DNA of 64,000 nt from Isoetes taiwanensis (taxonomy: Eukaryota; Streptophyta; Lycopodiopsida; Isoetales; Isoetaceae). The position numbers and the translations under genes were made by a program. This document shows positions 1 through 11,121 of this stretch, one piece after another; within the stretch, counting starts at the first letter, position 1, and each line of letters begins with the position of its first letter. Below the pieces are notes generated by a model. The model was not told where the DNA came from. It saw only the letters and a list, made by a program, of their open reading frames with translations, and made no database searches. The stretch lies in contig JAJEKV010000215.1 of assembly GCA_021234155.1 (NCBI GenBank), positions 60,001 through 124,000 of the forward strand. The letters run 5' to 3'.

Positions 1-600
1 CTCAGAAAATAGCAAATGTAGAGGTGTGGATTTCTGCTCCATCTGTTTCATGCGCATTCCATACAACTCATACTTCTTCAAGTTCTTTTGGTCCTTATTT
101 TCAGGGACAAACTCGACAACTTCATATTTCACACCGTTCTCATCTACCTTCATAGTCTTCTTCTTGCCATGATGCTTGCAAATATTGTCATATTTGCATT
201 GTAATTCGTGTTTCTTCCCATAATACCATGTGCAAACTTTGCACCTCACATACTCAATGCCACCAATGTCAACTGATTCAATATCAGGAAATTCAGCCAG
301 CCACTCCTTCTTAAATGCCCGTCCAATCACGTAGTCATTTTTTCTCTTTTTCCTCTCCTTTGGGTTGCCAACTTCCCCCTCTTTGTTTGCAGACTCATCC
401 ACATTTTGACTACACGCAGATGGAGGAAGGCTAATGTTTGTATCATTGGAGGTTAAAGTAAGATCAGATTCTTCTATACTCGTGGATGTGGATTCAATAG
501 CAACTTGGCTGGTAGAAGTGACCACAACATCATTGTCCTTATTCTTGCTGGATAAGAATTTCATAAGACCAACTTGCCGCTTCATTTTATCAACCTGCAT
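1..600 (-). CDS. Partial zinc-finger protein, hAT/ZNF862-like N-terminal exon
   Basis: An open frame of 200 codons runs off the left edge of the window. It opens with an ATG at 600, but the sequence just inside it (TTTGTATGCAG, then GTTGATAAAATG) looks like a 3' splice site, so the real exon may start near 594. A Ser/Thr-rich stretch and a basic stretch (KERKKRK) come first. A segment with KEWLAEFPDIESV and a Cys-x2-Cys followed by paired histidines (CKVC...CKHHGKK) comes next. That order, a W/F-rich lead and then a CxxC-H zinc finger, is typical of N-termini of ZNF862/hAT-type transposase-derived proteins. The catalytic part would lie outside the window. It could be a live transposase, a domesticated gene or a relic. 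The reading frame is clean throughout, so it is not heavily decayed. Confidence 0.6.
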   Translation of the reverse strand, partial: MQVDKMKRQVGLMKFLSSKNKDNDVVVTSTSQVAIESTSTSIEESDLTLTSNDTNISLPPSACSQNVDESANKEGEVGNPKERKKRKNDYVIGRAFKKEWLAEFPDIESVDIGGIEYVRCKVCTWYYGKKHELQCKYDNICKHHGKKKTMKVDENGVKYEVVEFVPENKDQKNLKKYELYGMRMKQMEQKSTPLHLLFSE

Positions 601-1093
601 ACAAACAAAATGAATCAATGCATCTAATGTAAAATTAAACCACAATTTTCATATCCTATTATTCCACAAGAGAATAGAAATGAAAGAAATGTATATAATG
701 ATCCTCATTGCTGACAAAGATAAGAGAATCATACAGCCATATCATTGAAAGCAACAAGAATCATTAGTTTATAGGATGTAGCAAAATGCACATGTAAAAT
801 GAACTGGCAAATAAAATTGACCTACGCTCTCAAAGCAGATCTGCTAGCTCTTCTTGTTCTAAGCTTGAAGAAAGAAATAGAGAAAAGTTCAAAAATCAGC
901 ATGTACGTAGAAGATTGTAGAAGATTGAAGATTCAAATAAGTAGAGGATGCATCATTGTCAAGCAGTGATGGAAAAGCCGACCTTTCAAAGACCTGCATC
1001 AAAGCATGGAATGCTATAACCAAAAAACGAATGTGATTTTTCAAACGAAAATGAGCCAAAATTTCTTTTTTTTGTTGAAAACTAAGTCTACCT

Positions 1094-1347
1094 GGCGAAA
1101 CTCCTCATAAACTTTTGGCCAAAATGTGGGTCTAATGGCGATTCTTTGCCATTTTCTTGGATGATAGCGTCCAGGGTTAAGCTAAACTGGCGCCAAAATG
1201 AAGCTCCCTCGTTGGTGGAGTTAAGCTAAACTCGGACCTCCGATGGGGTTGGCGCGAAATGACCTTGGCGAAAATTATTTTTTTTCCGCAAAAAAAGTGC
1301 CATACTTAGCTCTTTTTTTTTTTTTTTAGTGGCCATAATTTCGCCAA
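1094..1347. promoter_or_regulatory. Cluster of E2F-like sites
   Basis: Five matches to E2F-like motifs fall within about 250 bp. On the minus strand TTTTGGCGCC (1189-1198) and TTTCGCGCC (1251-1259) fit the canonical TTTSSCGC. Relaxed TTTCGCC forms lie at 1094-1100, 1265-1274 and 1339-1347. The cluster sits 5' of the minus-strand zinc-finger exon, so it could be its promoter region. A 13-bp direct repeat (GTTAAGCTAAACT) occurs twice inside it. Function is inferred from motif density only. Confidence 0.35.
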
Positions 1348-2958
1348 TTTGCTAAGATTAGCCACTATTTTTTTCCCTGAATGGATTCACTTATATCTTG
1401 TGGTAATTGTCCAAGGCAATTTTCGTACTAGTCCAGAACTGCATTCTTCATGTTTCCTACCACAAAGGGGTCCAAACCTTGCTAAAATCAAAAGCAACTA
1501 ATTTTTTATGATAAAGCATATTGATTTGTATGTTCTCAAGTTTTTTCACTATTATATGACATTAGATGAAGTCGCCATACCCAATTTTGCTCAAAACATT
1601 TATTTGACGGTATGAATTATTTCTCTCATACTATTATAAGTTTTGGCCTAATTCTTGGGGTCATAAGTTGTTGACTCTAAGAGCTATAGTTTGATGTTTT
1701 TTTGAAGCATTCATAAGTTATAATGATTTCAATGTTGACTAAAGAGTCTCTTATATAGAATTCAGGAAAAAAAAAAAATCTAAAATGATTTAATAAAACT
1801 CGTATATCATCTTTAAAAGGATAATAAAAGATGCCCGCTATGCACTACACTTATACCCACGTAGATTATATCATGCATTCTCTACATTTGGTTGTGTTTG
1901 TTACTACACGATATTGGAGTTTAAGTATGCTAATTGTACATATAATTCATCTTTTAGGAAATGCTATATTTTTTATGAATGCAAGACTTCATTGGCAACA
2001 TAGATCTCAAATTTGATGTGTAAGTGACATAGTAGTTGCAAGACTTAAATATAAATATCCATGGACTATTAATGGTCAATACTTAGACTTGTCAAAATTT
2101 GAATCATTTAATCAAGATAACACTCTTTTTCAACTCATATATAATAATACATGTGCATAGAGGTTTTTGATGTCATATATTAAGAATAAGAATAGCTTTT
2201 TGTCGTCCATTGCAAAAAGCAAAAGAAACCTACTTTTTTCTTGCTATCATAAACTTATTAGTGTGTTTGCTGCTAGAAGTATTGTAGGTTAAGTATGACA
2301 ATAATACATATAGATCATCTTTCATGATGAGTTATATATTTTTTTTTCATAAATGCAAGCCTTCCTTGGTAATATAGATCTCTAATTTTATGCCCACAGA
2401 AGACAAAAAATAGTTTTGACCCTGTCATGTTCGATAAACCCTATCTTCCCTCTCATACCTTGGAATGAGGTGCAATTTTTTGTGTTGTACTCTCTAACTC
2501 GCATAGAAAAATAAGAAAATACTGAAAAAATCAAAAAAATCATTTCATTAAGACAGTTTTACCTTATATAAATATAAGGCAGACTTGGCATGACTCCCTT
2601 GGATTCACCTAAGCATAACTTCCAAGAATGGAGGTAGATAGATTTTTAGATATTTTTCATATGGAATATGACTGCCATATATGAATTTCTAGGAAGGATT
2701 TTATTGAATTTTGAGCCATTGATTTTATATGAATTTTAAAGTGAACAGTGCAAATGCACCATTTTTGGTCCATTGCCTGACAACTCTTAGTGTTAAATGT
2801 TTAATTCTAAAACAAACGTCTAACTCATGGTCGCAAAGTGAGTCAAAATTTGAACCTCATTTTGAGAGACTTGAAATAACACTATTTTCTTCGATATGGA
2901 GAGAGATGTTCTTGGCGGCCTTGATCACCACTATAAATTTCTTGTATAATATAAACAA
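1348..2958. other. AT-rich intergenic sequence, no gene seen
   Basis: The stretch holds only short chance open frames on both strands, homopolymer runs and no recognisable protein or RNA gene. The 600-1090 stretch to its left is similar. Confidence 0.6.
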
Positions 2959-3470
2959 AGTGAGAATTCTAGCGTCCAACTCATGTGCTTACAAAAACCA
3001 TAGTGAGCATAGTAAATTGTACACATAACATTTTCTTTATACCTTGCCAAAAGCCATGACGAAAATACATTTTATGTGTCTTGAAAGATTGTGAAACATG
3101 TAATCATGTATCGCTTTGCGCATATCTCAATTCTTGATACTGGGCAAGCTTATGCATTTGAGTGCAGTCATTGTTAAACCTTATAGCACCTAATTCAAAG
3201 TGAGCTACATTACCATCAAAACATAGCATACAAAATGCGGATTTTAGCATCCAATTCATGTGCTTGTGAAATGGAAGAAAACCCATAATACATAGCATTT
3301 TTCATACATTTGCCAAAAGCCACGAGGAAATACATTTTAAGTGCCTTGAAAGATTTGTCAAACATGTAATTATGTATCCTTTTCTGTTTTTTCAAAGCTT
3401 GATACAAGGCATAGCTAGGCAAACTTTATGTATTTGAATGCTTCATTGTTAAAACTTCTAGCATGTAATT
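2959..3470. repeat. Tandem pair of a ~278-bp repeat, left of the LINE
   Basis: Two diverged copies share landmarks such as ATCCAATTCATGTGCTT, GCCAAAAGCCACGAGGAA and CTTGATACAAGGCAT-like text. They start near 2959 and 3237. A further copy lies at about 6879-7172, beyond the LINE, so the LINE appears to sit inside or between members of an older repeat family. No coding capacity is convincing. Confidence 0.6.
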
Positions 3471-3554
3471 AATAAATAAAATAAATAAATAATAAATTTA
3501 TTAATCATGCTTCTTGAGAACCTAATGGGCCATGAAGCAGCAAATACAATGAAT

Positions 3555-6330
3555 TCATTTTACTTCCAATAGAAGTTGTCTATGATTATCAGCTTCCACT
3601 AAGAAATCCCCCAATCTGTTAGGATCAATTTGCATAAACGGAAAAAAGTTTGTTTTGTCAATATGGTGTTTCTCCCGAATTCCTTGATAGCAGCTACACA
3701 TAAGAAAAACATGAGATTCATCCTCAACCTCACCTGAGTTGCATAGTGTGTACAATCGATCTTCCCTGGGAATATTATGCCAACGTCCAGTTTCAATCTT
3801 CAAACTCAGCCAACATGATCTGATATGGCACTTGATATCTCATGCCTAATTCCTCTTGCAGAAAGATTTTCATGACGCTTTCCACTTTTGCCCACAAGCG
3901 AGCAGACGTGCATGGTCCCCAAATTTGTACAGCATAGAGCAACACTGTTTGCACCAAACACTTAAATAGCATTCTGCGCATGGACCAGCTGCTTAAATCC
4001 ACCTTATTGCAGACAGATAGCATTCCATACAAGGCCCTCTTACCTGCTGCCACGCTTTGTTTAATGCACTCTTTCCAACTGTAATTTGAGCTGAACACAA
4101 GTCCTAAGTACTTGTAACTTTCTACTGTTTCAAATTGCAAACCCTTATACTGGAACACAGGCCTTTGAGTTGTACCAAAAACCATGATTTTAGATTTAGA
4201 TAAATTTACAGCCATACCTCGCTCCTCACAAAATTCGGCCAAACTATCCAGATGTCTCTGTAATCCTTCCACTTCTTCTGCTAATATGACCACGTCATCT
4301 GCATATAATAGTAATTGGAGAACAACGAGACCTACTTTAGTACCTGCATGCCCTCGATCCCGTAACCATTGCTCCAATTCATCAATGAACAAGCCGAACA
4401 AAGTCGGAGAGAGCGAACACCCTTGCTTTACACCAATTGTGCTCATGATTACTTCAGGTATATCCACCGCCAATTGAGCAATCACTTCCTCATAAAGCCT
4501 AGAGATCGCACCTCTCAGTGATAATGGGACTCCAAGTTTCTAGAGTCTTACACCCGGTTTATCCCTCGGCACTGTGTCAAAAGCTTTGCTAAAATCAATG
4601 AAAGCCACATATAAGGATTTCCTCGGCACCTTTGCTCTCACAATTGCTGAACTAAGAGTCAAGATGTGATCCAGTGTATTGTAATGCTTCCGAAAACCTG
4701 CTTGCCCTTTTGCCCTTTTCTTCTCCGCATCTGCCCATGAACTAAGTTTGTGTTCTAAGAGGCTACCAAGCAGCTTAGCGAAAACACTTCCAATCATGAT
4801 TGTCCGATAGTTTCTCACATCTCGTTTACTCCCTTTGTGTATTGGAACAATTCGGCATTTATTCCAATCATGCGGCAAACCTGTCCTGACAGCCTGGTTC
4901 AGCATTTTAGTCACTAATCTTTTCCCGCCCCATTTTAATAATTCCATCGAGATCACCATTAGATCCTTAGCTTTTCCATTCGCCATCAAGCTCAGTTGCT
5001 TTTGCACCTCCGATATGCTAAATATATCCTCTTCCACCTCTATTATTGGCATCTTAGCAGCACCATCCATAAAGTACATTTTTTGGACCAGCCCCAACAA
5101 TTCTTGCATGTCTAAATTAGCATGCGCAGGTTTACTTAACAGCTACGACCAAAAGACCTTGGGCTGCTTTCTATACTGGCCAATCAACTCACTTTGTCTA
5201 TTTCTTTGGTACAATCTTTTCTTCTTCCTTAACAAGGTTTTATACCATCGTGGCTTTGAATAACAACCCTTCCCAGGCTTGGCGCATGCGTCAGAGCATT
5301 CTTGATCCCCCCAAGAATTGCATGGCCCATATCTACGTTTTTTACTTACACCAAACGTGGCTTTGGCAGTAGTCAAAATAGTCTTATTCAAAGAATGGGG
5401 ATCCTTCTCCAAATCACCTGTCCAAACCCAGGAACATAACGCTTCGGAAACATGTTTAGCATAATCCTCCTTCTTCCTCGGATCAAGTCTAAATGATGGA
5501 ATGGATAATGGCTTTTCACTTCTTACAGGTTGTACCTGAAGCTCAAACCATAATGGTGTATGATCTGACTCAATAACTTTATCAAGAATTTTAAAGCTGC
5601 GCACTACATCCGACATGTCATGAGATAGCAAATAATCAATCTGTGCATTTTGCCCATTATGGGAGAAGCAAGTAAAACCTGTGGAGTCGGGGAACTTTGA
5701 AATACCATTTAGTATCTTCAAGCGGCTGGTGCTTCCAAATTCCAATAAGAATTCACCCATATCATTCTTTACACGGTCCAGGTTCTTCCTGTTAAAATCA
5801 ACATTTTGAGTCCCTTTCAGCAAACAAATATTATCTACCTCATATGAAGCCGCTTGCAAATTTCTAGTTCGAGCATTGAAGTCACCTACGATGATTACTT
5901 CTCCCTTGTCCAAAAGCTCAATAGTCTATTGACACAAATCGTGCAAGGGCCTGTCCTTAAAAAATCCTGGTTGGTTGTATATTGACATTGTTAATGGAGC
6001 ATAATAACAAATCGCCAGATATATTGCTTGCGATCCATCTCTAATTCTGAGCCACATATGCTGCACATTAACATGCTTACCTTCAACCGTTACAGTATCT
6101 GCTAACTCTCCTCTTTCCCTCCGAAACCTCTTACCATGCCAATTTCCTTGAAATTCCATACAGAGTCTACAATTCTGAAGCCACTTAAAAACGGCAGTGC
6201 ATTGGTCTGATGCTCCCAAGTTTCAGTAAATAAAACTAAATCAGCCTTCTTCCAAATACTTTCACAGGCTTGTATTTTAGCTTGGTTTAAACCATGTACA
6301 TTCCATGCAATAACCCTTAGGGTCTCAAAT
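3555..6330 (-). pseudogene. LINE ORF2: endonuclease-reverse transcriptase, disabled
   Basis: The endonuclease begins near 6322 with VIAWNVHGLN and FTETWE, continues through VGDFNAR (5890 region) and ends with a catalytic SDH (near 5570). The reverse transcriptase follows. It shows NYRTIMIG, KGQAGFRK, FIDFSKAFDTV (finger and palm, 4560-4830), then GVKQGCSLSP and the catalytic YADD (near 4300). The C-terminal part (3555-3803) has TLCNSGEVEDESH and a downstream Cys, a CCHC-like finger. One frame carries most of the protein, broken by stops near 5926, 5143 and 4540 and by a frameshift near 3800. The frame between the first EN motif and 6219 is also shifted. The order and motifs fix the identity. 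The protein cannot be made from this copy. Confidence 0.85.
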
Positions 6331-6332
6331 CC

Positions 6333-6560
6333 CTATTCTCTCCTTCTCTTAGTGACAATTGCTTTAACTGCACGGTCCAAGTAGGCAACCAGTCCTTCAT
6401 CTCTAGCAGCTTTAATCTTGGTTAATTCCTTCTTCCTTATTTCCAATTGTATTGGAGTGAGATCGAGGTCCAGCCAAATTCTGTGCCCTTTCAAGGCAGC
6501 ACGGTTATAGAGCACCCTGTCTCTAGCAGCCTGTCAGCTATAGAACCATCAAAATATCCC
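6333..6560 (-). pseudogene. LINE ORF1 C-terminal fragment
   Basis: The frame ends in a stop at 6333-6335, a few bases before the endonuclease frame begins. It contains RAALKGHRIWLDLDLTPIQ and KELTKIKAARDEG, a pattern seen at the C-terminus of many LINE ORF1 proteins (basic segment, then a 'DLTP-Q-E-R-KEL--AR' helix). Its N-terminal part, normally a coiled coil or zinc knuckles, is missing, so the element is 5' truncated at about 6.5 kb. Confidence 0.55.
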
Positions 6561-6691
6561 ATTTCCTTCTTCAATGTCTTTTTATTACACATGTCTAAAT
6601 AGCATTGAAACTACTATTTTTGCAATGCAAAGTTGAATATAAGGAGCCAGCCAAAGGAGGTCGTTTGAGAAGCCTGGAGATAGAATTTGAT

Positions 6692-7270
6692 CATGGGTGT
6701 TTCTTTAAGTACACTCCCTTTTTTTTTCCAGATAAAGCTTTTCTTGTACTAGAGCCTTGATGATGTTGGTTCTAGAATGGCAAGCATAGCAAGAAAAAAC
6801 AGAATGCAATAAGAAAAACATGTGACATGACATTTGATTCTGGCCTAACTAGATGAGCTAAAAAATGACCTGATATGATACTGGACAAGCTTATGCATTT
6901 GAATGGGCCATTGTTAAAATTATAGCATCTAATTCAAAATAAGCTACATTACCATCAAAACGTAGCATATAAAATGAGAATTTTAACATCCAATTCATGT
7001 GCTTGTGAAGTGGAAGAAAAACCATTAGCATTTCGCATTCATTGCCTAAAGCCACGAGGAATTACATTTTAAGTGCCTTGAAAGATTTGGCAAACATGTA
7101 TCCTTTCCTGTTTTTTCAATGCTTGATACAAGGCATCTGGGCAAGCTTATGTATTTGAATGCTTCATTGTTGATCACAGGTGTTTCTTAAGTATACCTTT
7201 TTTTTTTCCAGGTAAAGCTTTTCTTATACTAGAGCCTTGATGATGTTGGTTCTAGAATGGCAAGCACCTC
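6692..7270. repeat. Direct repeats ~99 bp, 479 bp apart
   Basis: Near-identical blocks lie at 6692-6790 and 7171-7270. Each runs from GATCA-GTGTTTCTT through a T-tract and TAAAGCTTTTCTT to GGTTCTAGAATGGCAAGCA. The right-hand copy of the 278-bp family (6879-7172) lies between them, so this is a compound repeat. The sequence from 7271 to 7600 shows nothing recognisable. Confidence 0.7.
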
Positions 7271-7599
7271 CGACGAACGTGCAAACAGATCAAAAGAGCC
7301 TTCTGACAAGTCTATGATAGTGAGATCAAGCGGAAGGATTTGGAAAATCCAATTGATGCCTTATGTAAGCTCATTTTTATTTTAAAACCAAGGTGCATCA
7401 TGCGTTTATACTCCTTGCATTATGATTACTTGGTCAATGCCTGTTGTTACTTGAAAGCTGTAAGGGTTTAGGGTTTACATGTTATGTTAGCATGCTGTTT
7501 ATACTAAACAAAATACTCACATGCTTCAAAAAAGAAAATTAAGTGGTTATATAGACATTTTCGTATGAGATATGAAGGTATGTCTCTTGCTTTTCGTAT

Positions 7600-7873
7600 G
7601 AGATATGAAGATATGTAATCGCAACTCAAACAAGGAGGAAATAAGACAAGCAAGGGACAATGAGCATTGAATAGAAAGCGTGTCTTTGCATTGATTTGAG
7701 ACTTGTTTATATAGTTTGAAGGAATCTGATATACTAATTAGAAAAATGATGGGATCTAATTGGGTATAAACTTCTAGGAATCTGTCACTAGATTTCTAGC
7801 ATAGAACTGCCAGAGATATTATCTTATAATTGAACTTCTGGAAATATGTACCCGACACGGAGAATACTCAACA
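7600..7873 (-). repeat. Copia 3' LTR (left boundary uncertain)
   Basis: Read on the minus strand, a polypurine tract CCTGAGGGGGG (7874-7884) is followed at once by TGTTGAGTATTC, the expected start of a 3' LTR. A TATA-like CTATATAAAC follows about 160 bp into the LTR. The far end could not be fixed because no second LTR is present in the window. Confidence 0.6.
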
Positions 7874-8917
7874 CCCCCCTCAGGGAAGAGAGAGAATTAT
7901 TTTGCAGAATGTAGGCCAATTTCAGAACAAATTTTGTGAACTTTGGTTGAGGCAAGGCCTTGGTCATCATATTTGCCAGCACGTTGTTAGTTGGACAGCG
8001 GACAAGGGTGAGCTTCTTCTGCTCAATGAGATCCTGCATCATGTGATATCTTATGTCAACGTGTTGCATGACTAGATTATGAGGGATGACTATGGCTCCT
8101 TGATTTTCAGTGTGCATTGTGAGCCCTGGATGATCAATAATACCCAATTCTTGTGCAAGAAGTTGAAGCCAGACTGCCTCATTACTAGCATGAGCTCCAA
8201 CTGATTGCTCCACCTCCAAGAATGAAAATGTAGCCAGAGGTGGACTTACGGTCATGGTGATTTAAAGGCATTTGAGTAGAGGCATTATAGAAGAGGCCAT
8301 GGTTGAGAGTGCCAAGGACGTAAAGAAGGCATCTTCTAAGAGAGGTACTGAGTTTACATATAGCGATCAGGTTGAGTTGAGGTAGCTGCAAATTAATGGT
8401 TCCGACAAGGTTCCTGTAATGTTGAGCAATAGGTTGAAGACAAGAAGAGCAGTTGGGGTCATTTGGAAGAAAAGTACCACACCAGGTGCAAGTAGAGTAA
8501 AAACAGAATTTCATGAGACAATATCAGAATTATAGAGGAGCCTAGAAAGATATTGACTTTGGGTCAAACGGATGGTAGCTGCAGTCTGATCATAGTCAAC
8601 TTCTAAGCCAAGAAAGCGACGAATATTCCCCAGATTTTTCATTAAGAATTCAGTTTGAAGCTGGGTTTTTGAGTGTGATGAGGTCAAACTCATTTGCAGC
8701 AAGAAGAACAACATTCACATAACAGAGCCAAGAAGATTGGAGGAGTTTTTCGAATATATATACTAGGATCAGCTGTGCTAGTGGAGAAGTCAAGATGAAC
8801 GAGAGTGAGGTGAAGCTTTTCAGTCTTGTTTTGGCAGAATATTAAGCATCCAGATTGAATATAATTTAAGGCACATAGAAAATGTACAAGATTTGCATTC
8901 TCAATGTACCAATTCAT
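7874..8917 (-). pseudogene. Ty1/copia pol fragment (RT to RNase H)
   Basis: Frame pieces in order on the minus strand match a copia polyprotein. The RT end is FLMKNLGNIRRFLGLEV and LTQSQYLSRLL (8511-8714). The connection region is QHYRNLVGTI and LYVLGTLNHGLFY, followed by DRKSTSGYIFILGGGAISW (8185-8514). RNase H covers AVWLQLLAQELG, HTENQGAI, HVDIRYHMMQDLI and ADMMTKALP-like text ending just before the LTR (7824-8255). Three frame changes and the loss of gag, protease, integrase and most of RT show a 5'-truncated, dead copy. Confidence 0.85.
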
Positions 8918-9640
8918 TGTTGCATGCTTTAAAAGAAAGGTGTGCCAACTTCCTGACAGCTCCTTATGAAGTGACAGATACCATAAATATGCTCAAACTT
9001 GAAAGATTGAGAAATGTTTTCTCAAAGTAGACGTGAGTTCTTACAATCAAATGGTACTGCATCATTGCAGATAAGGTACATCATCATGGACATGGATGAT
9101 CCAGGGAATTTGATGTTACGTGTCCTCCTCATGTTTCTGCAGACGAAGCAATCTAAACACTCTCTTCTTGGATGGCGATGATGATGCTTAAGGCAGCAGG
9201 TTATCGGTGATCAAAATATTATATGCAAGGCAAATTTGAAACCATTAAACAAGGAAAATAATTTACGGTTGACATTGTAGGAAGTGCTGTGATGGTAGAG
9301 TTTGCTAATGGTATTGTAATTTGTAACCGTGTGATTTTTCCAACAAAGGTTCATATGCCTTGCACGTACTCTGCAAAACCCTGCAACTGCTATTGCATAT
9401 ATTGGTTTAGTTAATTCCATTTCCTTGCAAAGAGCTATATACAAATATGACTAAGGTTCTTATAGTCTTAACTTTCATTAGCAATTGAGCAAAGCCACAA
9501 CATCCTCAAATCTCATGAGCTTACAAGCCTGCCAGGCTTCTGCCAGGCAGACCCATATGGTCTTTGAACAATATGTTCTTTGGACATTGTTTTCAATTAC
9601 ATGAACTGCATGTTGAATGCACCTTATAAAAATGCATCTT
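8918..9640. other. Intergenic, no gene recognised
   Basis: Both strands contain only short open frames with no recognisable motifs. The sequence is unique within this window. Confidence 0.5.
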
Positions 9641-9790
9641 TGCTACTTGCTTAATCCGCGTCTACACTGGGTTTGATGCAGGCTGACCTATTGTTTGGTT
9701 CTCCAATGTTCTGATTTTACCACGTGTTCATATCCGTCTTCACTACTTGCTGAATCCGCGGCTAAGTTGGGTTTGATGCAGGCTACATTC
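9641..9790. repeat. Tandem duplication, 100-bp spacing
   Basis: CTACTTGCTTAATCCGCG...GGGTTTGATGCAGGCT at 9643 recurs 100 bp later as CTACTTGCTGAATCCGCG...GGGTTTGATGCAGGCT. The duplication lies in the upstream region of the small acidic protein gene. Confidence 0.7.
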
Positions 9791-9898
9791 CTCCTTTGGG
9801 TTATACCACGTACTGGTATCCAGGAGGAGGCACGTATGAACCAATATGAAGGAAGAGGCACGTATCACCGGGTTGCATGGGTTGGCTAGTTAAATAGG
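9719..9898 (+). promoter_or_regulatory. Putative promoter with four ACGT (ABRE/G-box) elements and TATA-like box
   Basis: CACGTG lies at 9721-9726. CACGTA lies at 9807-9812, 9831-9836 and 9859-9864. A TATA-like TAAATAGG lies at 9891-9898, about 35 bp before the chosen ATG at 9933. Several ACGT cores close to a TATA box is the usual build of ABA- or desiccation-responsive plant promoters. The regulatory role is inferred from spacing and motif identity. Confidence 0.45.
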
Positions 9899-9932
9899 GC
9901 AGGGAGGCAGGCAGACAGACGACACAGTAAGC

Positions 9933-10414
9933 ATGGCTAGCAGGCAGCAGGAGCGACGGGAAGAAGAGGTAGTTTTGCGGTTGTATTTCATGTCTGTGTT
10001 TATGCAGTGGGCTCATAGTAACTTAAGTTGAATGTAAAGGTGGGTGTCGTGAATCTGGAGGAGACCAAGATCGGAAAAGGACCCGAATACCAGTACCCTA
10101 CTACCGCCAAAGATTCTGCTATTCCAGTCGTTGAGCAAGAGGTGGTGGAACCGGAGGTGGACGACACTGTTCCTGGAGAGGATTTGCCTCCCATCTTTGA
10201 TCAAGACATGGCTAGTGCGTATGCTCCATCCCACTTATTTGTTTTGCATAAAACCCACATTTTGATTTTGGTTATGATCTCAGGAGAAGAAGAGCTCGAA
10301 GAGCAAGAAGCTGGTAGTTGGTCCGAGGATATGGCTCAAAATGCTCCTTTGCCCGGCGAGGCTCCTGATCTTCTTCCCGAGGAGCGTGAGCGTTTACCCT
10401 CTGATGCTCCATAG
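9933..10414 (+). CDS. Small acidic hydrophilic protein, possibly LEA-like (three-exon model)
   Basis: The model joins exons 9933-9968, 10040-10214 and 10284-10414 into 113 codons plus stop. Both introns (71 and 69 nt) start GT and end AG, and the phases match. The second intron is in frame, so retention would add 23 mostly hydrophobic residues. The product starts MASRQQERREEE, which resembles the first residues of some group 3 late-embryogenesis-abundant (LEA) proteins. It is rich in Glu, Asp and Pro, has almost no hydrophobic stretches, and ends LPEERERLPSDAP. No catalytic motif is visible, and disorder is likely. The ACGT-rich promoter fits a stress or dormancy role, but the LEA assignment rests on composition and the N-terminus only. 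A T-rich tract follows the stop. It could instead be an unrelated acidic protein. Confidence 0.5.
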
Positions 10415-10875
10415 CCCCCTTTTTTTTTCTCTTCACAAGCCTTTTATCTTATCCTTTGTAACCCACATATTCTGGCGATTCCGGGAGTTCTCTCTCCCAT
10501 TTTTGTAACAGTTTTATCATGTGATCAATTTGATGTGAATATTTTGCCTAACAGTGATCGCGCATTCTGTACATGCTCTTTTTTTTTTTAGCGTTTCTTT
10601 TGAGTATTTCTCACCACTTAAAGAGGAAGTTAAACCGTATTTGCATGATCCACGAGTAGACTTGAAATCTTAGGTCGAAAAATACTTTTCTAGACATGGA
10701 GATCATCTTTGATTGAGGAAAAATTATGTGTGGGGTGCACAATAGTCGACCCCGTTAAATGCCTATGTCTTCCAGGTCTTGTTTCAAGTGAAGCTATTAT
10801 TTGTCTTGCCTTAACGATGGCGTCTCCCAATCCCATTCGTATCCCAATCCCTCTTCCTTGCCTTAGTCTTCAAAA
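10415..10875. other. 3' flank of the acidic protein gene
   Basis: This is a T-rich sequence consistent with a 3' UTR and polyadenylation region for the gene just upstream. The remainder has no recognisable features. Confidence 0.4.
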
Positions 10876-11121
10876 CGCTGAAAAAAAACAGCAGTGGTCA
10901 AAGGGAAGGTAATAAAAAGTAGAAAGGTAAAATATGAAATAAATTGCATGGCTACAGGATCTTGGCTAAAGGAGCTTGATGTGATTATGTATCCAAACTT
11001 TTACCTAAATAAACGAATATTTATTTACGCTGAAAAAAAACAGCAGTGGTCAAAGGGAAGGTAATAAAAAGTAGAAAGGTAAAATATGAAATAAATTGCA
11101 TGGCTACAGGATCTTGGCTAT
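10876..11121. repeat. 152-bp tandem repeat, copies 1 and 2 (partial)
   Basis: CGCTGAAAAAAAACAGCAG starts a unit at 10876 and again at 11028, a 152-bp period. The two copies are essentially identical where they overlap. Copy 2 is cut off after GATCTTGGCT at about 11120. Confidence 0.9.

Larger units (their letters stand above)
3471..6560 (-). mobile_element. Decayed non-LTR retrotransposon (LINE), not of plant L1 type
   Basis: In 5'-3' order on the minus strand there is the C-terminal end of an ORF1-like protein, an apurinic-type endonuclease, a reverse transcriptase and a C-terminal Cys-His finger. The 3' tail is a TTTA/TTAT-rich microsatellite (3471-3510 in plus coordinates) rather than a poly(A) run. 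The RT wording (GVKQGCSLSPTLF, LYADDVVILAEE) and the C-terminal finger phrase EVEDESHVF resemble LINEs common in animals, algae and seed-free plants more than the L1 elements typical of flowering plants. It is interrupted by several in-frame stops and at least one frameshift. No clean target-site duplication was found. Confidence 0.8.

Noticed and set aside
1831-2016. 61-codon open frame
   Set aside because: AT-rich, no motif, no promoter or splice context. Expected by chance.
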